This document shows positions 7,881-15,188 of a stretch of 64,000 nucleotides of DNA, piece after piece. The notes under the pieces were generated by a model. The model searched no databases and was not told the DNA's origin. It was given only the letters and a program-made list of their open reading frames with translations. Origin of the DNA: Candidatus Defluviilinea gracilis. GTDB lineage: Bacteria; Chloroflexota; Anaerolineae; Anaerolineales; Villigracilaceae. Both the position numbers and the translations under genes were made by a program. The DNA lies in the NCBI GenBank assembly GCA_016716235.1, contig JADJWS010000002.1, forward strand, positions 434,001-498,000, written 5' to 3'. Within the stretch, counting starts at the first letter, position 1. Each line of letters starts with the position of its first letter.

Positions 7881-10304
7881 CTATGGACTCATCGCATCCA
7901 CAATGAGTTCGCGGCCGACCCGCTCGGCAAGGCGCTCATTATCTTCCTCGATCAATACCACCACGACGAACGGCGTGCCCTGCCAGTTCCCCGGCGTGCC
8001 AGCCAGGAACCACGTTACGGATGTATCGCCCTCGCTAGCCTTCCCAAGATGCGACCAAAAATTGTCGCCCTTCTGGATGAACGACAAAGACGCCTCATCC
8101 GCCATTTCCGCCTGCATCGCCCTCACCGGCGTTCCCAACACCGGGAGCACCACCCAACCCTCCACTGGAGTATTGACCGCCGATGCGATACTCGGCGCGG
8201 GGATAACCCCATGATTGCTCAACGCGGCAGATGCCAGCGCAACTTGCAGAGGCGACACATGGAAATGTTCAAGCTCACTGGTAGAAAGCGACTCAGCCGC
8301 CGGCAATTCAAGTTGCGGCGGCTGTAGAAAACCCATCGACTCATGCAAAGACGAAAGTTCCTCGCTTGTAACAAATTGTCTGCCAAACAAAGCCGCGGCA
8401 AACGGATCGATAACCGAGCCGGTGGGGTATAGCCCCTGGGTGGCGCGGTTAATCAACGGCTGATCGGGATCGCTGGTCAGGCTCTGCCCGATCTCGTTCA
8501 GGTGATTTGGATTGAACGTAGGATGCGAAGACATCACAAGGATTTCGCCTGTCTGCGCGTTCATCATCACCACCGCGCCGGAATGACCCAGCAACATTTC
8601 ATCGGCGCGAAATTGCAGGTAGAGATCGATCGTCAACCGCACATCCAACCCTGTGGGCGACATGCCGTAGAGCAGGTGGTTCCACCAAATGGTAGTCGCC
8701 GGCGTGCCTTTATTGCCGCGCAGGTATTCATCGAGCGACGCTTCCAGCCCAGCCTGCCCGTATTTGGCGTGGTTGTAACCGGTCACAGGCGCAAGATCGG
8801 GGTATTTATACGAGCGTTCCAATTCGCCAACCTTGCCAATGGTGGTGGTGATAATGGTATCGGAACGATCCAGGAGCGCGCCCCGCCGCACAAATTGATC
8901 TTCGATCATTCGCCGAGGATTATCCACGCGGGTCAATAAATCTGGTCCGCGAACGACAGACCACCATCCGGTTACGAGCGCGGCAATACACAACCCCAAT
9001 GAGAGAACGCCGCTCACGAAAAGGTAAGGTTGATGATTTTGTAGAGGCGCGGGTTCTTCGTCCAAGTGGTTGCTAATGTGCATGAGAAACAACAACCCGA
9101 TATACGAAACCAACAGGGATGAGCCGCCATAGGAAACAAAGGGAAGCGTAACACCGGTCAATGGCAGGAGGCGAATATTTCCCCCGACGATCAGCAATGC
9201 CTGAATGCCAAAGTACGAGGTGATTCCCGCCGCGAACAACCGTCGAAAGAGATCTGGCGCGCGCAAAGCCGCGCGAAAACCTCGCCCGACGATCAAGATG
9301 AAGAGGGCAAGCAGGCCGAGGGTCCCGAAAAGACCCGTTTCCTCCGCTATTGCCGCATAGATGAAATCCGATCCTGCCACAGGGATGATCCCGGGGTTGC
9401 CCAACCCGGGTCCGCGCCCTTCGATGCCCCCGTTTGCGACGGCAAGCAAAGCCTGAATGATCTGATACGAACCGCTGATCGGGTCATCCCATGGATGAAG
9501 CCAGGAGTCGATACGCGCCTGCACGACCCCAATGAAGTAATACCCGGCGATTCCAAACAGGGCGATAAATAAGACACTGACCAATATGGCTCGGCGCCGC
9601 CCGGTGGCAAGGTAGATGATGATCGTGTAGAGCGCCATAAAGATCAAGGCGGTGCCCAAATCGCGTTGGAAGAGGAGCAATAATACTGCCAGGTTGCTGA
9701 TGATGAAAGCGGGCATGATGATTGCCAGCATTCTTCCGCCTAACGCGATGCGGTCTGCCAGAAAAGCCGCAAGATATGCCACCAGCAAAAGTTTGAGCGG
9801 TTCGGAGGGCTGAAAATATAACCCACAGCAACCAAACCATAATTTCGGACCGATACCGATGGGGTTGGTTCCAAAAAATAATGTGAGCCCCACAAGCGCC
9901 AGCGCGCCGGCAAACAGGAGATATTTATACCTGCGCAGAAAAACAAGTTGCGAGGAGAGGCGCAAGCCCAGCAAAAAAACAAGCAGGCTAACCACAAGCC
10001 ATAGCGCCTGGCGCGGCCCGATATTGGAAGCGTCCAGCCTCCAGATGGCGAGCAAGCCCCATCCGCTCAGTAGCGCGGCGGTAGGGAAGAGGAACGGGTC
10101 GGCGTCTGGCAGGTATTTAACGATGGCGCGGTGGATCAGAAAAACAAGCAACCCCCAAACGAACAAAGCGATCCAATGCGAGAATCGCAAATCGGCATCG
10201 AGCGTTCGCATCTTGACGGCGGGCGCAAGCGTAAGGATGATGGACTGTAAAACAAGAAAGACAGCCGCTAATTTCAGCAGGTTGCTTTGGATAACGCGAT
10301 TCAT
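7881..10304 (-). CDS. SEDS (FtsW/RodA) glycosyltransferase fused to a degenerate penicillin-binding domain
   Basis: An 807-aa membrane protein. Residues 1-410 are a polytopic SEDS peptidoglycan polymerase, with the WLHPWDDP loop, GRGPGLGNP, and AGSDFIYAAIAEE holding the candidate catalytic Asp313. A further TM helix (about 427-450) leads into a PBP2-like dimerisation and transpeptidase region (460-807). The transpeptidase motifs are lost: the SxxK position is S630-V-I-D633, so the lysine is missing, and the KTG position reads K755-A-S. Overall similarity (NRATQGLYPTGS, SPLQVALASAALSNHG) still identifies a PBPA/FtsI relative. Inference: polymerase active, transpeptidase dead and perhaps scaffolding. 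It overlaps mtnP by 4 nt and is last in the FHA block. Confidence 0.88.
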   Translation of the reverse strand: MNRVIQSNLLKLAAVFLVLQSIILTLAPAVKMRTLDADLRFSHWIALFVWGLLVFLIHRAIVKYLPDADPFLFPTAALLSGWGLLAIWRLDASNIGPRQALWLVVSLLVFLLGLRLSSQLVFLRRYKYLLFAGALALVGLTLFFGTNPIGIGPKLWFGCCGLYFQPSEPLKLLLVAYLAAFLADRIALGGRMLAIIMPAFIISNLAVLLLLFQRDLGTALIFMALYTIIIYLATGRRRAILVSVLFIALFGIAGYYFIGVVQARIDSWLHPWDDPISGSYQIIQALLAVANGGIEGRGPGLGNPGIIPVAGSDFIYAAIAEETGLFGTLGLLALFILIVGRGFRAALRAPDLFRRLFAAGITSYFGIQALLIVGGNIRLLPLTGVTLPFVSYGGSSLLVSYIGLLFLMHISNHLDEEPAPLQNHQPYLFVSGVLSLGLCIAALVTGWWSVVRGPDLLTRVDNPRRMIEDQFVRRGALLDRSDTIITTTIGKVGELERSYKYPDLAPVTGYNHAKYGQAGLEASLDEYLRGNKGTPATTIWWNHLLYGMSPTGLDVRLTIDLYLQFRADEMLLGHSGAVVMMNAQTGEILVMSSHPTFNPNHLNEIGQSLTSDPDQPLINRATQGLYPTGSVIDPFAAALFGRQFVTSEELSSLHESMGFLQPPQLELPAAESLSTSELEHFHVSPLQVALASAALSNHGVIPAPSIASAVNTPVEGWVVLPVLGTPVRAMQAEMADEASLSFIQKGDNFWSHLGKASEGDTSVTWFLAGTPGNWQGTPFVVVVLIEEDNERLAERVGRELIVDAMSP

Positions 10305-11182
10305 TCTTCGAGATATTTATGCGCGAGCAGGTCTAATTTTCTACGAGTCTCGGCAGGGATGGCGTCTTTGCGCGTGATGAGCGCGGTAGCAAGCGCGCGT
10401 TCGCAATCGCAGTTGCGTTCTGCCGTGAAGTTCCGCGCGAGCGCGCGAATCGCTTCTTGCGCCAGCGATGTATTTCGGTTCAAGGTTTGGATGACCATGT
10501 CCACAGTGACAGGTTCCTCGCTCACATGCCAGACATCGTAATCGGTCACATGCGCCATCGTTGCGTAGCAGATTTCAGCCTCGCGCGCCAGAAAAGCCTC
10601 GGGCGCCGCGGTCATCCCGATGATCGACATGCCCCAGGAGCGGAAAGTATTCGACTCGACGCGCGTGGAAAAGCGCGGACCCTCGATCGTGATGAATGCC
10701 CCTCCCTTATGCACAACGCCTCCCGCCTCCCGCGCGGCTGATTCAACTTGGGAAGAAAAATCCCCACAGAACGGGTCTGCCACGCTGACGTGCGCCACAA
10801 ACCCTTCGCCGAAGAATGAACGCGGGCGCAGGCGTGTATTGTCGTAGAGTTGGTCAGGGATGACAATATGCCCCGGCGCAAACTCTTCCTTCAGCGACCC
10901 GCATGCGCTGATGCTGACGATCCGCTCCACGCCGAGGGATTTCAACGCAAAGATATTGGCTTGATACGGCACTTCCGTTGGCGTGATGTGATGCCCGATC
11001 CCGTGACGGGCGAGGAAAGCCACCGGAGCGCCTTCAAGAGTCCCAGTGACGATCGGCGCGCTGGTCTTCCCGAACGGGGTATCGATCGCTTGTTCCCGCG
11101 CGTGTTGGAGACCGGGAATTTCATACAAGCCCGAACCGCCGATGACGGCAAGTTTGATGGTGTCTGCCATGGTTTTATTCAT
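10301..11182 (-). CDS. mtnP: S-methyl-5'-thioadenosine phosphorylase
   Basis: Phosphorolyses methylthioadenosine to adenine and 5-methylthioribose-1-phosphate, clearing the by-product of polyamine synthesis and feeding methionine salvage. The 293-aa sequence has the purine nucleoside phosphorylase class 2 landmarks: GGSGLYEIPG near the N-terminus, the phosphate-site segment RHGIGHHITPTEVPYQAN, FITIEGPRFSTRVES, and the MTAAPEAFLAREA signature. DYDVWH near residue 215 contains the purine-binding Asp region. ATG 11182 is 3 nt after the preceding FHA gene; ATG 11170 is an alternative start. It shares a transcript with wall-related genes, which is odd functionally but tightly packed. Confidence 0.95.
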   Translation of the reverse strand: MNKTMADTIKLAVIGGSGLYEIPGLQHAREQAIDTPFGKTSAPIVTGTLEGAPVAFLARHGIGHHITPTEVPYQANIFALKSLGVERIVSISACGSLKEEFAPGHIVIPDQLYDNTRLRPRSFFGEGFVAHVSVADPFCGDFSSQVESAAREAGGVVHKGGAFITIEGPRFSTRVESNTFRSWGMSIIGMTAAPEAFLAREAEICYATMAHVTDYDVWHVSEEPVTVDMVIQTLNRNTSLAQEAIRALARNFTAERNCDCERALATALITRKDAIPAETRRKLDLLAHKYLEE

Positions 11183-11185
11183 ATC

Positions 11186-11635
11186 CTATTGGGTGGAAAT
11201 CGGTTCTTCGGTGTCGATGCGGATCACGAACGCAACGTTTCCGCATTGGAATTCGTCATCCGAGATCACGACCGTCGGCGTCGTGAGCGGATTCTCGTTG
11301 AGGCTGGTGCCGTTCGTGGAATTCAAATCCTCCAGCCACCATTGACGGTGATGATATGTGATGCGCGCGTGCTGGGCAGACAGGGTTTCGTCCATCAGCG
11401 AAACGTCGCAAGAGGCATGCCTGCCGATGATGATCTCCGACTGCAAAAAAGAAAGAGTGCGATCGTTTCCCCATTCCGGTTTGTAACGCAGAGAAATCCG
11501 CGGTTTTTTCTGAACAGCGAGCGCTTTTCCTTGCTGGTCAAGTTCCCGCCAGAGCGTCCACAGCGCCCAGCCAAGAAATACATAAAGCGCGATCGACAGC
11601 GCAAACCGAAGAACCAAAACAACGGTAGCGATCAT
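11186..11635 (-). CDS. Membrane-anchored FHA domain protein (FhaB-like)
   Basis: A 149-aa protein: an N-terminal TM helix (about 5-27), a short basic linker, then an FHA domain (about 60-140) with the conserved IIGRH and NSTNGTSLNEN motifs that bind phosphothreonine. The layout matches actinobacterial FhaB/FipA, which links Ser/Thr kinase signalling to cell-wall growth. The neighbours support this: an FhaA-like gene upstream (4-nt overlap) and a SEDS-PBP gene downstream. No PknB kinase or PP2C phosphatase gene is present in this window, so the kinase must be encoded elsewhere or be absent. Confidence 0.88.
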   Translation of the reverse strand: MIATVVLVLRFALSIALYVFLGWALWTLWRELDQQGKALAVQKKPRISLRYKPEWGNDRTLSFLQSEIIIGRHASCDVSLMDETLSAQHARITYHHRQWWLEDLNSTNGTSLNENPLTTPTVVISDDEFQCGNVAFVIRIDTEEPISTQ

Positions 11636-12501
11636 CGTCCTTGTTGTTCTTGTTTCAGGCGGTCTGTTTTAATGTCGACTGTTTTTTGGTCCACTAATGC
11701 GGTGGGGCGTTCGCTATTGCCTATACCGTTGGGATTCAAAGGAGAGGTTTCCGCCATATCGGGGCGCACAGGAGGATTGTCCTGCCCAAAGATGAGCGCC
11801 ACGCCGGCGAGGGAAATCACATCTCCGGGGTAGAGCACGGTCTGGCTGGTGCGCTGTCCATTGACAAACGTGCCGCCGGTGGAATTTAGGTCGAACAACA
11901 CGAATCTCCCTTTGATGGAGCGCAATTGGGCATGATTTCTCGAAACCCGCGGATCATCGATGACGAGTTGATTGTCTAACCGTCTCCCAATATTGGCAAC
12001 CGGCTCGGTGAGCGGGAACACTTTCACGCCTTCGACGATTAGGAAGGCATTATCCGGCACATACGCGTCATCTTCGAGTTCTTTGGTGACCCCGCCTTTA
12101 TTTTCCATGCCCTGTGTATCGGCGACCGGTTCAAGTTTATGCGAGGCAACCACGCTAATATCGTCGTTCGTATATTTGTCGTCTGTTGAGATTGTAATCG
12201 TGGGGTTGCCGGTGAATTTCAACCCGGAATCTCGCACGGCTGTGGTAATAATGGCTTTGAGTGTATCGAGCGTGCGCTGTTCCTTCCACATGGGGGAAGA
12301 TTCGGGGGCGACGATGAGCGTAAAAACATTTGGCGCAACGCCCTCCGCGTCTTTTTTATCGATGATATTTTGTTTTAACGCCGCAGAGAGGCGTTGGATA
12401 ACCCGGTCCTCCAACTTCAAACCCGGTAAGATCCCAACCAATTGGTTTTCAACGAGTGATTGTAATTTGGCTTCCAACAGGTCCAGATTCAGTTTCGTCA
12501 T
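11632..12501 (-). CDS. fhaA: DUF3662 and FHA domain protein (FhaA-like)
   Basis: A 289-aa cytoplasmic protein. The N-terminal ~110 residues form a DUF3662-type domain (LNLDLLEAKLQSLVEN onward), a linker follows, and the C-terminal FHA domain (about 170-260) carries NIGRR, SRNHAQL and NSTGGTFVNG. Actinobacterial FhaA binds phosphorylated MviN and helps control late peptidoglycan steps; the same position beside a SEDS-PBP gene suggests a comparable role. I start at ATG 12501, preceded by ACAGGAAA, rather than the longer frame, because a good promoter (TTGCAG-17-TATAAT) lies at 12542-12570 inside the extension. Confidence 0.88.
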   Translation of the reverse strand: MTKLNLDLLEAKLQSLVENQLVGILPGLKLEDRVIQRLSAALKQNIIDKKDAEGVAPNVFTLIVAPESSPMWKEQRTLDTLKAIITTAVRDSGLKFTGNPTITISTDDKYTNDDISVVASHKLEPVADTQGMENKGGVTKELEDDAYVPDNAFLIVEGVKVFPLTEPVANIGRRLDNQLVIDDPRVSRNHAQLRSIKGRFVLFDLNSTGGTFVNGQRTSQTVLYPGDVISLAGVALIFGQDNPPVRPDMAETSPLNPNGIGNSERPTALVDQKTVDIKTDRLKQEQQGR

Positions 12502-12541
12502 TTTCCTGTACCGCGCATTTTGATTTGCAACTTTTGCGAGT

Positions 12542-12570
12542 ATTATAGAAGCGGAGACAAAAAACTGCAA
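12542..12570 (-). promoter_or_regulatory. Promoter of the fhaA-fhaB-mtnP-SEDS operon
   Basis: Minus-strand TTGCAG and TATAAT with 17-bp spacing, 40 nt before the fhaA ATG. The four genes downstream overlap or nearly touch, so this probably drives all of them. Confidence 0.65.
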
Positions 12571-12610
12571 GGCGGCAAACTTACAATTTCAAAACCGACA
12601 GGCAGGTCGC

Positions 12611-13198
12611 CTAATGGAGTTTTTGTCCACAATTCGGGCAAACCGCTTCGTCGCCCCGCACGATAAAGCCGCACGCCCTACATGCGCTGGGTTGGGCGTC
12701 GCCGAGCGGCGCGCCGCACGCCAGACACGCCCCCTCGCCTACCGGGTTTGCCACACCGCAGTAATCGCACGTCAGGCGGGCAAAGCGTTCAGAGAGCTCG
12801 TGTGACGCGCCAAAAGCGGCGACGGTTCGGTCGATCAACTTCCAGACCCTGTCGCTAAGCTGGATGCTTTCAACATCCTGCGCCAGATCGTCCAGTCGAC
12901 TAAGCAGATTGAACGGATTCCTCAGCGCCGACCACGCCGTCTGACCGAGGCTCGCCGCAACTCCCAGCCACGCTTGCTCGCCCACCTGAACCATGATCCC
13001 ATCCTCGGTTTTTTGGATGTTGACCGTGAGCGCGGTCTGCCCGCCCGACATGGAACCCGTTCGCGTGGCGATCTGTACTGACATCTTCTCCGGCCCGCCG
13101 ACGGTTTGCGCAAGCATATTGCCGCGGTTGAATTCTGCCAAAAGCGCATGCGCAAGATCGGCAGGTTTTATACTTCCGTGAAAAATTCGTCTGTCCAT
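12611..13198 (-). CDS. Zinc-ribbon protein of unknown function
   Basis: A 195-aa protein. The N-terminal two thirds is an uncharacterised alpha/beta domain (MDRRIFHGSIKPADLA onward). The C-terminal ~60 residues hold two zinc ribbons built from four CxxC pairs (CDYC, CLAC, CRAC, CPNC). The start at 13198 rather than 13222 is favoured because a TATAAT at 13206-13211 sits 7 nt before it, giving a leaderless mRNA. It precedes the fhaA operon on the same strand and is divergent from the SH3 pair. The CxxC-rich tail suggests nucleic-acid or protein binding, but I cannot name a role. Confidence 0.8.
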   Translation of the reverse strand: MDRRIFHGSIKPADLAHALLAEFNRGNMLAQTVGGPEKMSVQIATRTGSMSGGQTALTVNIQKTEDGIMVQVGEQAWLGVAASLGQTAWSALRNPFNLLSRLDDLAQDVESIQLSDRVWKLIDRTVAAFGASHELSERFARLTCDYCGVANPVGEGACLACGAPLGDAQPSACRACGFIVRGDEAVCPNCGQKLH

Positions 13199-13205
13199 GA
13201 TTTCG

Positions 13206-13213
13206 ATTATAAT
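13206..13213. promoter_or_regulatory. Shared divergent -10 element (ATTATAAT)
   Basis: The octamer ATTATAAT supplies TATAAT on both strands: minus-strand 13206-13211, 7 nt before the zinc-ribbon ATG, and plus-strand 13208-13213 for the SH3 genes. The two transcription starts would face away from almost the same bases, so the two directions should compete. Confidence 0.55.
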
Positions 13214-13224
13214 CCGCTTCATCA

Positions 13225-13249
13225 GCGACGACTACGAGTCGTCGCGTTT
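13225..13249 (+). terminator. Promoter-proximal hairpin with T-run upstream of the SH3 genes
   Basis: A perfect 9-bp stem (GCGACGACT / AGTCGTCGC, loop ACG) followed by GTTTT begins about 12 nt after the plus-strand -10 box. It could end a very short transcript or act as an attenuator before the gene at 13274. Confidence 0.45.
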
Positions 13250-13273
13250 TGTCTCTCACAGAAGTTATACGTA

Positions 13274-13852
13274 ATGAAACAAATTTGGTTTAAGTCTTTC
13301 TCAATCTTGCTCGCCGCTCTTTGCGCGGGGTTGGTCATGTTTCCGCTGGCGGGGCAGGCGGAGGCTTATCAAGATGCGCCTACCCCGGGCGGCATCGTCA
13401 TCACCGTGACGTACACCGACCCAATGAATGTCCGCAATGGGCCCGGAACCTTCTACGATATTGTCGGGCAAATTTTCCCGGGCGATGTCTTCCCCGCGCT
13501 GGGAATTTCGCCGGGACGGGAATGGATCCAAATTTCTTATGAGGGCGGTATCGGATGGGTGTACGCTTCGTATGTGGCGGTCTCTGGCGGCGAATTGCAG
13601 GTCGTCGAGTCGCCTCCGACACCGACGCCGCTAATCACCAATACGGTGGACCCAACCCTTGCCGCCCAATTCCACCTCACGCCGACGGTGACGCGGTTGC
13701 CGACCTTTACGCCTCCTCCGCCGATGACCGAGTTGTCGTTTGAGGAAGGCGCGCCGGTTTCACCGTCCGGGGTTCCATCCGGTATATTCATTATGATCCT
13801 CGGCGTGTTCGGCTTGATCGGGCTGGTTTTTTCATTTACCGCGCGAAGATGA
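13274..13852 (+). CDS. Secreted SH3-domain protein with C-terminal membrane anchor
   Basis: A 192-aa protein with a signal peptide (to about residue 32, after GQAEA), an SH3_3-type domain (about 40-100; MNVRNGPGTFYDIVG and WIQISYEGGIGWVYASYV are hallmark segments), a Pro/Thr-rich linker and a C-terminal TM helix ending ARR. SH3_3 domains bind peptidoglycan stems or serve as protein-interaction modules outside the cell. ATG 13274 is the only start giving a signal peptide. The next gene is a paralogue and overlaps by 4 nt (ATGA). There is no LPxTG motif, so anchoring is by the TM helix. Confidence 0.82.
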   Translation: MKQIWFKSFSILLAALCAGLVMFPLAGQAEAYQDAPTPGGIVITVTYTDPMNVRNGPGTFYDIVGQIFPGDVFPALGISPGREWIQISYEGGIGWVYASYVAVSGGELQVVESPPTPTPLITNTVDPTLAAQFHLTPTVTRLPTFTPPPPMTELSFEEGAPVSPSGVPSGIFIMILGVFGLIGLVFSFTARR

Positions 13853-14475
13853 ACGCTCGTAAAGTCCGGGTATTCCCTGTTTTCTTTATTATTGTTGTTT
13901 GCCTCCTGCTGGCTTTGTTCGATTATACAGAGCCGGCGGTTGTCCGCGCGCAACAGCCGACCGGCAGTATTCCGACCGTGACAGGCACGCCCGCAGGTCC
14001 AACGGTCAAGGTTGACCCAAGTATTCCCCAAGTCCGTGTTTATGCGGGACCCAGCTCTTTTGATTATCCCGCAGTGGGGGTTTTGGTAGCCGGCGAGACA
14101 GTTCCCGCGCTGACGCGCGCGCAAGGCCGGGAGGATTGGATTAAGATCTATTATCCGGGCGTGCCGGGTTCAACGGCATGGATATTCGGGTTATATGTAT
14201 CTTTATCTCCGGGCGCGGTTCTACTGCTAGAAGAAATTCCTGCCACACCAACGCTTGCTTCAACGCCGACGATCAACCCGACACTGGAGGCGGCTTTTAT
14301 CGGTCAGCAAACAGCAACCCGCTTACCGACATTCACTCCACCTGCTGTGATCGAGCCGCCGACCTTCAGCGATGTGACCGAAGCGCAACCGCCAATTCCT
14401 GCCGGGCTGGCTATTGTCTTGTTGGGATTGGTGGGGTTTATGGGCGCGGTCATCTCATACCTGCGCGGCAGATAA
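13849..14475 (+). CDS. Secreted SH3-like protein with C-terminal membrane anchor (paralogue of the upstream gene)
   Basis: A 208-aa protein with the same plan: N-terminal signal or TM segment (about 10-30), an SH3-like domain (about 55-115; VRVYAGPSSFDYPAVGVL, WIKIYYPG, AWIFGLYVSL), a linker rich in Pro and Thr, and a C-terminal TM helix followed by RGR. The linkers share the motif RLPTFTPP, showing tandem duplication, although the SH3 cores have diverged. It overlaps the first gene by 4 nt and is followed by a terminator, so the two form a two-gene unit. Confidence 0.8.
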   Translation: MNARKVRVFPVFFIIVVCLLLALFDYTEPAVVRAQQPTGSIPTVTGTPAGPTVKVDPSIPQVRVYAGPSSFDYPAVGVLVAGETVPALTRAQGREDWIKIYYPGVPGSTAWIFGLYVSLSPGAVLLLEEIPATPTLASTPTINPTLEAAFIGQQTATRLPTFTPPAVIEPPTFSDVTEAQPPIPAGLAIVLLGLVGFMGAVISYLRGR

Positions 14476-14506
14476 AAAAAAGACCGAGAGATCGGTCTTT
14501 TTTCTT
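14476..14506. terminator. Bidirectional intrinsic terminator
   Basis: AAGACCGA/TCGGTCTT stem with GAGA loop, flanked by A-run and T-run, between convergent SH3 and Fe-S carrier genes. Confidence 0.8.
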
Positions 14507-14518
14507 TTCGTTTAGCGG

Positions 14519-14923
14519 TTAGTTTTGGCAGGAGCATGAACCGCCGCAACCGCAACCGCCTTCTCCGTGCTCATGCCCGTGCCCTTTTGCGTTGGGGCTA
14601 TCCACTGCGAAGCCGGCGCCGCGTTCAGGGTCGTCGATGAAATCGATCGTCGCGCCGTGAAGGTATTCCATCGAAACTTCGTCGATCACCACTTTGACGC
14701 CATTCAGTTCGAGCGTGGTGTCTAGATCGCGGAAGTTGTTATCTAACGCCATGCCGAAGTTCACACTACAACAACCGCCGCCTGCAACATACACGCGCAA
14801 AGCGTAACCTTCCAATTGACGTTCGGCAAGGATATTTTTGACAGCATCCGATGCGGCGCTGGAGAGGGTGATCTGGGGCGTATCGGTTCCTACAATAACC
14901 TGAGTGTTGATTTCTTCTAACAT
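14519..14923 (-). CDS. A-type iron-sulfur cluster carrier (IscA/ErpA/HesB family) with His/Cys-rich tail
   Basis: A 134-aa protein that should carry or insert Fe-S clusters. It has the HesB fold: ITLSSAASDAVKNIL, then the first cluster Cys region (VAGGGCCSVNFGM), then IDEVSMEYLHGATIDF. The usual C-terminal CGCGxSF appears as CGCGGSCSC after an unusual spacer (KGHGHEHGEGG) rich in His and Gly, giving extra metal ligands. ATG 14923 is chosen because AAGGAG lies 7 nt upstream; the longer frame has no ribosome site. The His/Cys tail could help metal loading, but this is inference. Confidence 0.88.
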   Translation of the reverse strand: MLEEINTQVIVGTDTPQITLSSAASDAVKNILAERQLEGYALRVYVAGGGCCSVNFGMALDNNFRDLDTTLELNGVKVVIDEVSMEYLHGATIDFIDDPERGAGFAVDSPNAKGHGHEHGEGGCGCGGSCSCQN

Positions 14924-15188
14924 TGCTACTCCTTTGAGAAGGTCTTTTCGTAATTTGTAGAGAGATTTTATCCCCTTCAAGGTGGGATGTCAACAGCCCC
15001 AGATTGTACGATTCTGTTTGTCGTCTAATCGCCTATTAAGCCCGAGCGCGGTGACGTAACTCGAAAGGGCGACGGACGTAAAGTTTGCGGAACAAGAACG
15101 GGAAGAGCCGCGCTTCTCTCTTGGCGTCGGTCTGGTTCGCCCTCTTCGACTTTATCTCCCCTTCAACTTGATGACGTATAATTGACCT
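14924..15188. other. 265-bp intergenic region before ffh
   Basis: It holds the ribosome site of the Fe-S carrier at one end and a TATAAT at 15177-15182 at the other, 6 nt from the ffh ATG. Between them (about 15000-15150) is GC-rich sequence with short complementary blocks (GAAGAG ... CTCTTC) but no ORF and no RNA I can name. I looked for the SRP RNA tip loop and did not find it. Confidence 0.4.
15177..15182 (+). promoter_or_regulatory. Leaderless promoter of ffh
   Basis: TATAAT ends 6 nt before the ATG, with no Shine-Dalgarno sequence between, so transcription should start at or next to the A of the start codon. Confidence 0.55.

Noticed and set aside
10850..11833. 327-codon plus-strand frame
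   Set aside because: Antisense to mtnP and the FHA genes, which have clear domains, ribosome sites and a promoter.
13700..13850. Sortase signal at the end of the SH3 protein
   Set aside because: There is a C-terminal TM helix with basic end, but the only near motif is LPTFT, not LPxTG, and it is not next to the helix.
14981..15176. SRP RNA gene before ffh
   Set aside because: The conserved SRP RNA tip loop and GGAAG-type internal motif are not present.
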